Notes: generated from the letters alone by a model not told the origin. Shown: positions 11,061-20,875, counted from the first letter of the stretch. The stretch: 44,500 bases of DNA from Mesostigma viride (GCA_009746045.1 RPFO01000130.1:1325413-1369912); one strand, 5' to 3'. Made by a program: numbers and translations.

Positions 11061-11674
11061 GTTAACGTAAAGGATTTACGTTAGATGGATAGAGATTGTT
11101 ACGCTCTTTCCAACGGCACCTTGAACGCCTCATTTGGTTACGGGACGTAAAAGTTATGACGTTTCCTAGGCTGTGCCGACAGTACCCGGCGCGCCACTGT
11201 GGGCGCGTACGGACACAGGATGTACAAGTGTCACTTTGATAGTCCGCAGGACGTTGACAGGACTTGTACAGGACTTGATGGTCAATTGATAGGTAGGCGC
11301 TGTAGCGCGCCAGGACCTATGAGACAATTGATGCTGACTAGTGTACGGATAGGTCCACAGGACTAGCCGTATGGACAATTGATAGATCTGCGCGCCAAAG
11401 GCGTGCCAGAGTCTGTGTAATCAATTGATTGACAGTTCAGCTGTGACAGTGCAGCTGAATACTTGGACGCGTCCCTAGCAAGCTATATGAGTGACTTGGT
11501 CACACCGGGACGCTAGTTCTTGCGTGCACGTTCTCTTGGCACTGCGACCCTGTCGTCTGTGCTGCGTGCAGTCTTGGAAGTGACGTGACTTACGTCTGTG
11601 TTTCCTGTTATTAATAAAGGCAACTTCCTGCAAGAACCATGGCGGAATTCGTGGCATTCTTACCCTCACAACTC
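11061..11674 (+). repeat. Left LTR
   Basis: Matches 18266-18880 almost base for base. It begins GTTAACG and ends CAACTC, so it lacks the usual TG...CA ends. The first 22 nt form a hairpin (TAACGTAAA/TTTACGTTA). A TATA-like ctatatga lies near 11483 and a poly-A signal aataaa at 11613-11618. An ATG at 11639 opens a short frame that runs out of the LTR. Confidence 0.92.
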
Positions 11675-12575
11675 GTATTACACGCTCTGTCAAAAAGATG
11701 CCAAATTCGGAAGAATTTCGGATTCCGGACGATGAGGAAATAGCCGCTCCGCCGGCTGGTTCTTCGTCAAGACCGACTGTGCCGTCGTGGCAACAATTGC
11801 TCGACGAAGTACGGTCTCGCTCGACGAGCTTCATCGTCAGCAGCGTGCAGCTCACGCATTGCTCGGGGATAACCCCGAGGACCCCGATTTGCCAGCACTG
11901 GTGCCGGCAATCCGCAACCTTTGGACCAGATTCGAAACATTTTATCGACATTTACGGTCCAGGTGCGGGGAGGTTTGCGGTCGGTGACCGAAGTCACGAC
12001 TGCCATTGAGGAGTTGGACAACGTCCTCTCTTCACTCACCGGTTACCAGAGAAACCTGCAAAACTGGGCATCGCTACGCACGGGGGCGCGCCGGCGGTGT
12101 CGACAAATTTGTTTCAGGATCTCGCGCTGTTATCGCTGCTCACTCGCGGCGTACGCAGTCGCGAGCGCCAGGTTTTAATTAACCTGGTGGCATTTCTCGC
12201 CTCTGTGCGAGAGTGGATTCCCGCGGGGTGGGAATTATTGACGATCTTTACACATCCTCTGCGCCTCGTCGCGCGTCGGCGCGTCGCAACTTACGCGGCG
12301 GGGAGCACGCCGGTTTTAATTCATACCGGTGCAGGTCCGGAGCTGGATATGGAGGATCGTGAGTTCGTATACACGTACTGCGACTTCAGGGGCCTTGACT
12401 ACTAGTCGGCCTAATTTTCTTTGCAGTACTCGTCGACATTTTTTTTGTCGAATTTTCAGCGGCAATTCGCGGGGGCGGCAGCGACACCGGCGCAGGCGGC
12501 AGTGGCGACACAAAAATTTTGTACATATTTTCTGCTGCTTTGTTAAGGTGTTCTTTGAATAGCTGGTAGTGCAGG
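11675..12575 (+). other. Copia leader with fragmented upstream open frames
   Basis: Between the LTR and gag, protein-like frames follow one another: from ATG 11698 (contains PNSEEFRIPDDEEIAAPPAG), then a frame around 11800-11925 (DELHRQQRAAHALLG), then 11921-12090 (VTEVTTAIEELDNVLSSLTG), then 12097-12405 (LINLVAFLASVREWIPAGW, ends at TAG). They read like one roughly 230-codon ORF broken by about three frameshifts. I do not recognise the product. It is either an extra ORF upstream of gag or a chance series. No clear tRNA primer-binding site was identified after the LTR. Confidence 0.4.
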
Positions 12576-13690
12576 ATGGCTGAGGGACGCCGTAGCAAGG
12601 GTCCAGCCAGTGGGAATAATAATGGGGGTGCTGGTAGTGGAACCGCTCACGTAGATGACGTGGGGCTTACCGGAGAGATTACCAACCTTCCTCACAATAA
12701 TAATAATGCACAAGCTATTCATGGCTTTGATCTTACCACACAGGGTCTTTTAATTGTCAATCAGTTGCAGCCTGTAACCTCAGACTCCAAGCCTAAGCAG
12801 GCTGAAGAGTTTGTGGAGGGATTGGAAGGGTTCCCTAGCTTGTACGGTGGTACAAATTACTATCAAATCTGGATAGGCAGTAGCACTTTTGGCAAGTGTA
12901 CTGACCAGATTAAGGACCTAACCAGGGAGTGCAAAAAGGCCAATAAGGCCTGGGCACTGTACGTGGCTGAGCTGAAGGAGCTGCTGGAGGACCAACGAAG
13001 AAGGTCGGCATCCATTGGCAGGACAAGTATCAAGGGTGGGAGGTCAAGGGGGACCTGATCCAGAACTTTCTCAACTATTGTAAGATGGTTGAGGAGGGCA
13101 GGGCTCACGGCTTTAATGTCGCTGATAACATAGCCCTAACCAACTGGCTCAAGGTTTCTGGGCTGGATAAGGCGACACGTGGCTCCTTAAAAGTCATGTG
13201 TGCCCCACACTCTACCCTGAAGGCCTACAAGGTCATCATTAAACAAGCTCTCGAGGCAGAGGAGCTGTTTGAGGGTGGAGTGCCAGCAGTGAAGGCTACC
13301 CAGGCAGGCGGGCGTACCCAGGGTGGCTCCAAGACGTCTGAGGCTGACCGAAGCCAAGGAGGGCGTAGGGGCAACCATCACAAGCGCAAGGGAGATCATT
13401 CACCTGATTCTGACAGGAGGTCACACTCCAAGTCGGTGTTCAGGCGGGTGGGTGGTCAGCCCAAGCAGGGCAACGCGTCTGACAATGGGGGCAGTGGCCA
13501 GGGCAAGTCCAAGATACAATGCTACCTGTGCAAGGGGTGGGGGCACATCAAGAAGGAGTGTCCCAGCTTCAAGAAGTCCCAGGGCCAGGGCAGCAACAAG
13601 AATAACAACAACAACAAGAAGAACAACAACAAGTCCCAGGCAGGCCAGCCTTCAAAGGGCAGTCAGCAAGAAGACAACAAGGAGCAGTGA
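12576..13690 (+). CDS. Copia gag-like protein, frameshifted
   Basis: Starts at ATG 12576 with a low-complexity Ser/Gly/Asn N-terminus. The first frame runs to 13058. The sensible continuation, one frame over, begins about 12990-13010 and ends at TGA 13688-13690. Its features are a charged alpha-rich capsid-like region and a basic Gly/Ser/Lys-rich stretch (about 13270-13500). A CCHC zinc knuckle follows at about 13520-13565 (CYLCKGWGHIKKEC, spacing C-x2-C-x4-H-x4-C), then an Asn/Lys-rich tail. The zinc knuckle identifies it as a nucleocapsid-bearing Gag that packages element RNA in virus-like particles. The frameshift is probably a small indel. Confidence 0.82.
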
Positions 13691-14407
13691 CTGTCTGAGG
13701 CAACCCCTACACACCTTAATTCACCCAAGGGGGAGGCCAGGTGCTCCAATGCAGATTTTATATCTGGGCAACAAGAGGGTGATCTCCAGGTTCAGTGTGG
13801 CCCCAGGTCACCTGGAGAGGTACAGGTTCCTATGAAGACGTCCTTGACAGCTGATGCAGCTGTAAGTATGTCTGACCCTATGCATCCTCGTGCTGGGCAC
13901 GAGGGTGGACCTCTCATTTTGAGAGAAACCAATGTACAACCACAGAGGGGTGTGAAGGCCTCTGGTGGTATGCATGTGGTCCCTGCTGGCGGTCCAGGTG
14001 TTGGGCATGAGCAGGGTGACTCAGGCTCTGAGTCAGAACAGGATGGAAGTCAGCATGGTGATGCTGGACAACCTGACAGCACAGTCCTGACTGTGCCAGG
14101 GACTGCTTCCTCTGTGTACCAGGAGTTGGGTGCCCGAATCCACAACATGTTTGGGCATGCCACTTCTCTGTCAAACAACTTTGCCTTCCGTATGGGCAGG
14201 GCACCCCTTCTTAAGGCGTGTCAGCAAGCTGCCTCACGGTGTAAGTGCCAGTTGTCCTCCAACAAGCCCAGGAAATCACATGCCAAAGCTCTACCTCAGA
14301 GCATTGGTGATCTGCAGTGTGATATCCAACACATCAGGGGCATGCAACTGTTGGTGTGCGTGGACAGGTACACGAAATACAAGGTGCTGAGCATTTACCT
14401 TCTATGA
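13691..14407 (+). CDS. Copia pol, N-terminal part: zinc-binding and first integrase motif
   Basis: Open frame continuous with gag but separated from it by the single TGA at 13688-13690. After an acidic, Gly-rich linker comes the integrase zinc-binding region: H-x4-H in HNMFGH (about 14142) and a C-K-C pair (about 14240-14250). The first catalytic-core block follows (DLQCDIQHIRGMQLLVCVDR, about 14310-14370), supplying the first Asp of the DDE triad. The frame stops at TGA 14405-14407. The continuation is one frame over, so a small indel lies near 14390-14405. No protease motif (DTG/DSG) occurs between gag and this domain. Confidence 0.78.
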   Translation: MSEATPTHLNSPKGEARCSNADFISGQQEGDLQVQCGPRSPGEVQVPMKTSLTADAAVSMSDPMHPRAGHEGGPLILRETNVQPQRGVKASGGMHVVPAGGPGVGHEQGDSGSESEQDGSQHGDAGQPDSTVLTVPGTASSVYQELGARIHNMFGHATSLSNNFAFRMGRAPLLKACQQAASRCKCQLSSNKPRKSHAKALPQSIGDLQCDIQHIRGMQLLVCVDRYTKYKVLSIYLL

Positions 14408-17316
14408 AGAACAGGTACTTGCTGGCTGCCCTGCAGAATGTAAGAGCCAAGTTTCCTACCACAAGGATCCAGGTGGACATGCAGTTTCAGCATCTCAAGG
14501 GTGATCCTACCCTTCCTGAGTTGCTGGTTACACCTAGGGAGGCTCATGGGCAGCAGGGTGCTATCGAGAGGGCAATCCAGGAGGTCAAGAAATTGATCAT
14601 CTCTGAAGACTGGGTACCCTTGTCTGCACCTGCACTTGTCAGGAGTGCATGGCTGAGGAACGTGGAGCAGCAGCTGAACAGCAGGGTTAACTTCTACTAT
14701 GATGGAGTTGCTGTCAGCCCAATGGGTCTATATCATGGCCTGTGCCCACCACATGTGCTGGAGGGCTGGAAACATGCTGCACATGTCACCTTTGCCAAGC
14801 TGAGGGAGAAGGACCGGGGTTGGAAGATGCTGGAGCCACAAGTGGGTCAGAAGGTCCTAGCTTGGAAGGAACCTAGCCTTTATGGCAAACGTGGTAGCTG
14901 GAGTCCTGGGGTGGTTACCCAGGTTGATGAAGCTAGCCACGCATGCTTGGTCAGCATGGAGGACGAACCAAAGCATGTACACCGGCTGAGTTGGTCATAT
15001 GTCAAGCCTAACCTGATGAATGAGGGCAGTCAGGCACAAGGCTCACAGGATCTGCAGGATTTTCAGGTCCCAGGTGACATCACTGACGCAACGACCACAT
15101 CTGTTGCAGGGGAATCTGTCAGCCCTGGCCAGGTTGCAGAGGTACTTGTTGAACAGGCTGCAAGGTCAACAGCTGGGGAGTCAACTGTCAAGCCCAAGGC
15201 ACTAACCAAGCCCAGGGGGACAAGTTTGGCTGGATTGATTGGGGCTCTACAAAGGGCCAAGAAGCAGCCCAAGGTAGCCAAGCTCAGGTGGCATGGCAAT
15301 CTGGGGCTGGACACTGCCTTAGAGGTAGACACTAATTCTCAGGTCTCCATTATTGGGACCAGGGCTGCAGCAGGGTACAGCATGTCTGAACCCAGCTATC
15401 AGTTTGTGTCTGACTTCAGTGGCGGGGTACACGTGAAGGTACTGGGTGAGGTATTCATTCCTATCCTTGGACAGGACACTGCTTTTTGTGTCTTGGAGGG
15501 CTATCAAGGACCTGCTCTTCTGGGGCAGAATTTCCTATGCCAGGATGGGGTAGTGATCACGTCCTCTCTCCTGACTAAGGAAGGGGCTGGTCAGGTCCCA
15601 CTGATTAATTTCAGGACCACTCACCTATCACGTGCAGTAACCAGGACGGTTAAGCGTGTGCAAGTGTGCCAGGGGCAGGAGCCCTTGGTTGATGACCTCA
15701 TACTGCCAGCTGCTAGTCATCCAAGCAGTTTGGGCATTGGTCCTCACTCACTTGCTGGACACAGCCCTATCAACTACCAAGGCCTGGTGAAGCTCATGTC
15801 CTCTCCCATTATGTGTCCCCAGGTCACACTGGGTCTGATTAAATCTGGGGAGGACTGGATCTCCAAGAAATGCGTGGAACCTGTCAATGACCTGCCTCCT
15901 GCACGACGTCTACTCAAGCTCAAGTTTGTCATCAAGATGAAGGAGGTGGACGGGGTCAAGGTACCACATGTCAGGCCAGTGCTGAATGAGTTCAAGGGTA
16001 CTGGTGAGTGCACTGCTGAGGAGTTGTATACCCCTGGCATGCTGCATGATACTTGGAGGCTGCTGCTGTGTGTCTTTCTAGGCCTTCTCAACAAGGGCTT
16101 GGACTATGGCTCAGTGGTGATAGACTTCAAGAGGGCATTTCTGGAGGGTGATGCAGATGTGGCACAGGAAAAGTGGGAGGGCAAGACGCCTTTCTATGTT
16201 AGGGTGCCTGCTGTATGGAAAAGGGACATCCACACGGAGTTCCTTAAAATCCTCAAGGGCCTGGAGGGCCTGAGGTCAAGTCCAATAATCTGGAGGGAGA
16301 CTCTCAACCGTTTCCTGAAGGAGCATTGCAACTTGAAGGTCTCTCCTGTAGACCCCTGTCTGTTTCTGGGGCAATGGGAAGGCCTGCCAGTGTATGCTTC
16401 GCTGCACGGGGATGACCTACATCTGATAGCTCCCACGTCGTGGCTTAAGGAGCTGATCTCCATCATTAAGTCCAAGTTTCCTCTGGGTAGGGAGCAATGG
16501 CAGGTGGAGAATGAGCCTCTGCTGTTTGTGGGCATGGAGGCCACACTGGTGAAGAAGGGAGGGGAGTGGCGTATGCTGCTGGTGGGGGGCAATGACTATC
16601 AAGAGACCCTCATTAGCAAGCTTCCTCCAACCATCACACAGGCACTGTGTCCCATGGTGAGGGGCATGGTTGCTTGGGTGGCAGGCATTTCCAGGCCAGA
16701 CCTTATGGTCATAGCCAGGTTGCCTGATGACATGCTGGTGGAGCTAGGGTCTGCCAAGGTGGCTGATCAGGTCAGGGCTTCATCTGGCATTCTGTTGTCT
16801 GCAGTGGATTTATCACAACCCATTTGCATGGAGCTGTATGTGGATAGCTCAATGGACAGCAGGCAGGTCTCCAAGGTCAGGGGCAGGGCTGCAGGGCTCT
16901 TTGTGCTCAGACAGGAAGGCCTGGGGAGTTTGGTGAGCTGGTTTAGTCGCCTGCACAAACGGGTGGCTGTCAGCAGTGATGTGGCAGAATGCAGGGCTAT
17001 TTGTGAAGGCATTCACACAAGCCTTTATCTGAAGGAGTTGCTTCATCAGATGACTTCTAACACTCCTTGGCCACTTCAGGTTACCACTCTTCTAAAAACA
17101 GACTCCATGGGGATGGTGCAGTTTGTGCACAGGCAGATGGCCAGAAGTAGGGACTTGGATTATCTCCTTCTTAAGGAGTTGTCCTCCTTGGCCAATATTG
17201 AGCATATCCCTGGGGTTGACAATCCTGCTGATGCTTTGACCAAGCTAGTGCAGAAGGCAGCAGTGCAATACAAGGTTCTTCAGTCTCTGATGGACCCATC
17301 TCAGCAAGCTGTCTAA
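14356..17316 (+). CDS. Copia pol, main part: integrase, protease-like, RT, RNase H
   Basis: 986 codons; the true overlap with the upstream part begins near 14390. Integrase core: second Asp at residue 41 (IQVDMQFQH), Glu at residue 71 (GQQGAIERAIQE). A beta-rich integrase C-terminus follows (KRGSWSPGVVTQVDE, about 175-225). A linker leads to a retropepsin-like domain at about 310-395: EVDTNSQVSIIG (DTNS at 15328-15339) and the paired ALLGQNFL (about 387). Reverse transcriptase runs about 500-735, with VVIDFKRAFLEGD (Asp at 590) and LHGDDLHLIA (GDD in place of the YVDD seen in most copia elements, about 685-690). Copia-type RNase H follows: ELYVDSSMD (Asp about 830), SSDVAECRAI, KTDSMGMVQFV and PADALTK near the end. 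The protease after integrase, and Asn in place of Gly in the DTG motif, are both unusual. Confidence 0.88.
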   Translation: MRGQVHEIQGAEHLPSMKNRYLLAALQNVRAKFPTTRIQVDMQFQHLKGDPTLPELLVTPREAHGQQGAIERAIQEVKKLIISEDWVPLSAPALVRSAWLRNVEQQLNSRVNFYYDGVAVSPMGLYHGLCPPHVLEGWKHAAHVTFAKLREKDRGWKMLEPQVGQKVLAWKEPSLYGKRGSWSPGVVTQVDEASHACLVSMEDEPKHVHRLSWSYVKPNLMNEGSQAQGSQDLQDFQVPGDITDATTTSVAGESVSPGQVAEVLVEQAARSTAGESTVKPKALTKPRGTSLAGLIGALQRAKKQPKVAKLRWHGNLGLDTALEVDTNSQVSIIGTRAAAGYSMSEPSYQFVSDFSGGVHVKVLGEVFIPILGQDTAFCVLEGYQGPALLGQNFLCQDGVVITSSLLTKEGAGQVPLINFRTTHLSRAVTRTVKRVQVCQGQEPLVDDLILPAASHPSSLGIGPHSLAGHSPINYQGLVKLMSSPIMCPQVTLGLIKSGEDWISKKCVEPVNDLPPARRLLKLKFVIKMKEVDGVKVPHVRPVLNEFKGTGECTAEELYTPGMLHDTWRLLLCVFLGLLNKGLDYGSVVIDFKRAFLEGDADVAQEKWEGKTPFYVRVPAVWKRDIHTEFLKILKGLEGLRSSPIIWRETLNRFLKEHCNLKVSPVDPCLFLGQWEGLPVYASLHGDDLHLIAPTSWLKELISIIKSKFPLGREQWQVENEPLLFVGMEATLVKKGGEWRMLLVGGNDYQETLISKLPPTITQALCPMVRGMVAWVAGISRPDLMVIARLPDDMLVELGSAKVADQVRASSGILLSAVDLSQPICMELYVDSSMDSRQVSKVRGRAAGLFVLRQEGLGSLVSWFSRLHKRVAVSSDVAECRAICEGIHTSLYLKELLHQMTSNTPWPLQVTTLLKTDSMGMVQFVHRQMARSRDLDYLLLKELSSLANIEHIPGVDNPADALTKLVQKAAVQYKVLQSLMDPSQQAV

Positions 17317-18265
17317 GCTGGTGCATGGTTATAGGGCATTGGAGAGCAGATTGTGTGGTAGTGTCAGCATTGTGACTGGCATAATACCTGTATTTTAGTC
17401 TGTACTAAGGCTCATGGACCATGGTACACTCACTCTGATTTTAATCAGGATACAGCCAGGTTTTGGCTGGGGTTCATGCTGTTGACTACACAAGGTTGAC
17501 AGGTCCATTACAGACCATGTATTCTATTTTAAAAGAAATGTATATTTGTACATACTTCTCACAATGGTCTGGGAACCTTTATTCTGGGGTTTATAGGGCG
17601 GGGTTCGATTCCCTGGTATTATGTTTCTACAAGCTGGCCTGTTCAGGTGTTTGCCTGTTCAGACTTCCCTAGTTCCCCAGGGCAGGATTTAATTGTTGCC
17701 TATGTGTTTCATTTTGTCATTTGTTTGCTGTGGCAGTTTACCATCTGGCAAGTAGACGGGCGCCGTAAGACGGGCGCCAATAGACCCCTGTTGAGAGAAT
17801 GACAGGCAAACTATTGTAATACGCCTTACTTTGTCAAGTGGTATTTTAATTGTCATGGATTTATTGTACTTATATTGAATATGTACTGGGTTTTATGGGA
17901 TTAGTATCTGGGATTAATGTAACTCACCGCCAGAAGGTCATTGTACTGGAGGCTCTACCGAGGTGATGGGATTAATTCCTGGAGAAGACCTCATAGAATT
18001 AACCTGTATGTATTTAATTTTGTGTGCTTCTAATATCTGGTGGTACTCTGTAATGCCACTTCCATAGGTTTTCTCCATTTCTCATGAAATGGTTTTCCCT
18101 GTGGCAGATCTGTTTCTTTTCCAGTTCCTTAAAAGAAAGGGCTGGGGGAATGGCATTGGCCATTAAAGACATCTGTTCAAGCTTCAAGCTGGAGTGAAGG
18201 ACATTTCAAGCTACTTCAAGGGTCCCTGGCAGGGGATGTGACCCTAAAGAAAAGAAGGGATTGGA
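17317..18265 (+). other. Copia 3' noncoding region
   Basis: About 950 nt with no sensible frame after the pol stop. It is mildly AT-rich and ends in a purine run just before the LTR. Long 3' noncoding regions occur in some LTR elements; I see no envelope-like or other ORF here. Confidence 0.7.
18246..18260 (+). promoter_or_regulatory. Polypurine tract
   Basis: AAAGAAAAGAAGGGA, an uninterrupted 15-nt purine run 5 nt before the right LTR. This is the expected site for plus-strand DNA priming. Confidence 0.75.
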
Positions 18266-18880
18266 GTTAACGTAAAGGATTTACGTTAGATGGATAGAGA
18301 TTGTTACGCTCTTTCCAACGGCACCTTGAACGCCTCATTTGGTTAAGGAACGTAAAAGTTATGACGTTTCCTAGGCTGTGCCGACAGTACCCGGCGCGCC
18401 ACTGTGGGCGCGTACGGACACAGGATGTACAAGTGTCACTTTGATAGTCCGCAGGACGTTGACAGGACTTGTACAGGACTTGATGGTCAATTGATAGGTA
18501 GGCGCTGTAGCGCGCCAGGACCTATGAGACAATTGATGCTGACTAGTGTACGGATAGGTCCACAGGACTAGCCGTATGGACAATTGATAGATCTGCGCGC
18601 CAAAGGCGTGCCAGAGTCTGTGTAATCAATTGATTGACAGTTCAGCTGTGACAGTGCAGCTGAATACTTGGACGCGTCCCTAGCAAGCTATATGAGTGAC
18701 TTGGTCACACCGGGACGCTAGTTCTTGCGTGCACGTTCTCTGGGCACTGCGACCCTGTCGCCTGTGCTGCGTGCAGTCTTGGAAGTGACGTGACTTACGT
18801 CTGTGTTTCCTTGTTATTAATAAAGGCAACTTCCTGCAAGAACCATGGCGGAATTCGTGGCATTCTTACCCTCACAACTC
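18266..18880 (+). repeat. Right LTR
   Basis: Copy of 11061-11674. Differences seen include ggttaaggaac versus ggttacgggac, ctctgggc versus ctcttggc, cgcctgtg versus cgtctgtg, and one extra t before tattaataaa. Poly-A signal aataaa at 18819-18824. The LTR-internal ATG at 18845 reads out into flanking DNA as far as 19075. Confidence 0.92.
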
Positions 18881-18885
18881 ATACA
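18881..18885. repeat. Right target-site duplication of the copia element
   Basis: ATACA directly after the right LTR, matching 11056-11060. Confidence 0.8.
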
Positions 18886-20137
18886 GTACGCGGGGCAGGC
18901 GCGGGGGACGGACGTCGCGGTTGAGGTAACACGGGTGACGGAAGGACCGCAAATGCCGAGGTTGCCAGAAAGATCCCTGCCCGTCGTGCAAATGAAAGGG
19001 ACATCATCACGACCCAGACACAGGAGGCAATATAACCATGAGATTAGGAGGGAACAAAGTACGAACACAAAATGAGCCAAAATTCCTCCGGTGCAAATGG
19101 GGCCTTTCCCATGCATTCTCGTGCATGACACCAAGTACTGAGGTCCCTGGCAGAAAAGCCTGCTGTCCATCGGCATCGCTTGAGTGCTAAGTACTACATA
19201 TATAGCTGCCAGTGTCAGCTGCAAATACTGCAGTCTGCTATACATAATTCCAGACTCTGTACAAACAGGGACACAGATGCGTCAACAGCATTATGTACCT
19301 CAATGATTGCACTGCTACCATGCCAGAAGACAAGTCAAAAGGCACACAATGACCATTAGAAGTGCTAGGGATATCGAGGGATGCGATTTGCAGTAACTTG
19401 CCTGATACTGTATTGCATCAAGCCTTACACGCTAGCAGCTCACAAGAACGCAGTCCCATACTTCAACTCTTGTGGCTCTCTGAGCCTAGCTTCTTTACAG
19501 TAAGATGGAAGGGTAGCCGCTATAGCTAGATTATAGGATTGATGTGACAAACCATTTGGTGCCGCTGCGTCCTGATCCGGATCTGCAGTGGCAATCAGGT
19601 TTGGCCAGTTTTCTGGCTAGGTGTCCGAATGCTAAATTGTGATACAATTTTGCCACTTAAGGTTTCTTTGAAAATGGCGTAGCGATTACCAAGATAGTAG
19701 TATGACATTTCTCTCACACGCAACATGTGGCCTAAGAGCCCCGGCATTCTTATGTAAGACGCCAGCATTAATAGAACGCCACATTGGGCCATTGTTCAAT
19801 CGCAAAAAATGCGTGGCAAAAAAATGCCGTCCGGGGCAAGGCCGCGTGGCCCCGCCTAGAAAATTACAAAAGCATACCCCCCTAGCTAAGGTAGGCCTCT
19901 TTTCTTCTGCCGCCCACCCTCCCTGCGTTTTTTGTTAGGGGCTAAGGCCATGCAGCCTTTTCACAGGCAATAAGTGTTCCAATGAGCATTGGCGGCCGGG
20001 ATATGGCCTGCCTTTTGTATGTGCTCCAGTCATTATTTTACTGTAGAGTCTGGTTACCCTGGAGCTCCACGTTTAGTAAAATCAATTTAAACGACATGAA
20101 AGATTAGTTTTCCAAATCGGTATAAAACTGGCTTTTG
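18886..20137. other. Gap between copia and the long-TIR element
   Basis: No confirmed gene. Two weak candidates lie on the minus strand. A 40-nt segment at 19440-19479 (acceptor ggctcag, in frame with the AT| left by L2 exon 9, 13 codons to TGA) could be the L2 terminal exon. An ATG at 19245 begins MYSRLQYLQLTLAAIYVVLS, which looks like a signal peptide and could be the missing first exon of L1, but it has no good phase-0 donor. Neither is supported beyond frame. Confidence 0.25.
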
Positions 20138-20875
20138 GTTCTCAATTCTCAAATTCTCAGAGGGCGGGGGCACTGCGGGGGCTGAGATGAAATAAGAGGT
20201 ACCTTGAAATTAAATAAGAGGCGTGCCTCTATCAAGATACATATTTGGAGGCAAGCTTCTATTGGCGGTAATTTGTAGTATTGTACGACAACGTGTCCAG
20301 GGTGACAGAAAGTACTGAAGTCGCGGTAGTGTCGCGGAGACGTTTCTACATGGTGAAATACAATAAGAGGTTTACCTCCAGCAATATCGGTGATTTGTAT
20401 GGTAGTGCATAATTGGTGGTACTGCACGACGGTATTGGACGGAGTTCCCGGTCTGGCAAGCGGATTTTGCATCTTACGCTCAGAAAAGGGCTCGGGTACA
20501 CGATGCGGCGCGACGTTGTAAAATGGCTTGCAGAAAAGGAACCTAGGCGACTGTTTGGCGCCGCGTCGGTCGTGACGTTGTTTACGCCGTTGGATCTGCA
20601 TCTACGGCTTTCGTGGGTTGTTTCGAAACCCGGTCGATGAGAATTTACGGAGAAGTCGGGTATATAATTGATCCTTTTTTGACAGATCCGTGAAAATGTA
20701 AAAGACGGAATGAATTGAACGGCTTGACATGTTGTCGACCAATACTACAACTTAACGCCAATCGAAACTCGCCTCCAAAAATATATCTTGATAGAGGCAT
20801 GCCTCTTATTTAATTTCAAGGTACCTCTTAGTAAATCTCGGGCGGCGCCCTCTGAGAACTTGAGAATTTGAGAAC
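20138..20875. mobile_element. 738-bp element with long imperfect terminal inverted repeats
   Basis: The first and last roughly 145 bp are inverted copies. Both ends start GTTCTCAA and share TTCTCAGAGGGCG, AATAAGAGG, TACCTTGAAATTAAATAAGA and TTGTAGTATTG in the same order. The interior (about 20290-20730) has only short frames and no transposase motif, so the element is non-autonomous. Long TIRs suggest a Mutator-like or foldback element. I could not find a convincing 8-9 bp target duplication in the flanks, so the family is open. It lies just 3' of the last L2 exon found. Confidence 0.82.

Larger units (their letters stand above)
11061..18880 (+). mobile_element. Young Ty1/copia-type LTR retrotransposon, 7.82 kb
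   Basis: Two near-identical LTRs (614 and 615 nt, only a handful of differences) flank a 6.6 kb interior, bounded by the 5-bp duplication ATACA. Interior order: leader with fragmented open frames (11675-12575), gag with a zinc knuckle, integrase, an aspartic-protease-like domain, copia-type reverse transcriptase, copia-type RNase H, then a 950-nt 3' noncoding region and polypurine tract. High LTR identity means recent insertion. Coding frames are nonetheless interrupted (gag frameshift near 12990-13010, TGA at 13688-13690, frameshift near 14390-14405), so this copy is probably non-autonomous, or the assembly carries indels. It lies on the strand opposite the LRR genes. The domain order differs from the canonical PR-IN-RT-RH. 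Confidence 0.92.

Noticed and set aside
19440-19479. Short minus-strand segment as the L2 terminal exon
   Set aside because: Frame and acceptor fit, but 13 codons with no LRR character is too little to call; recorded in the gap entry only.
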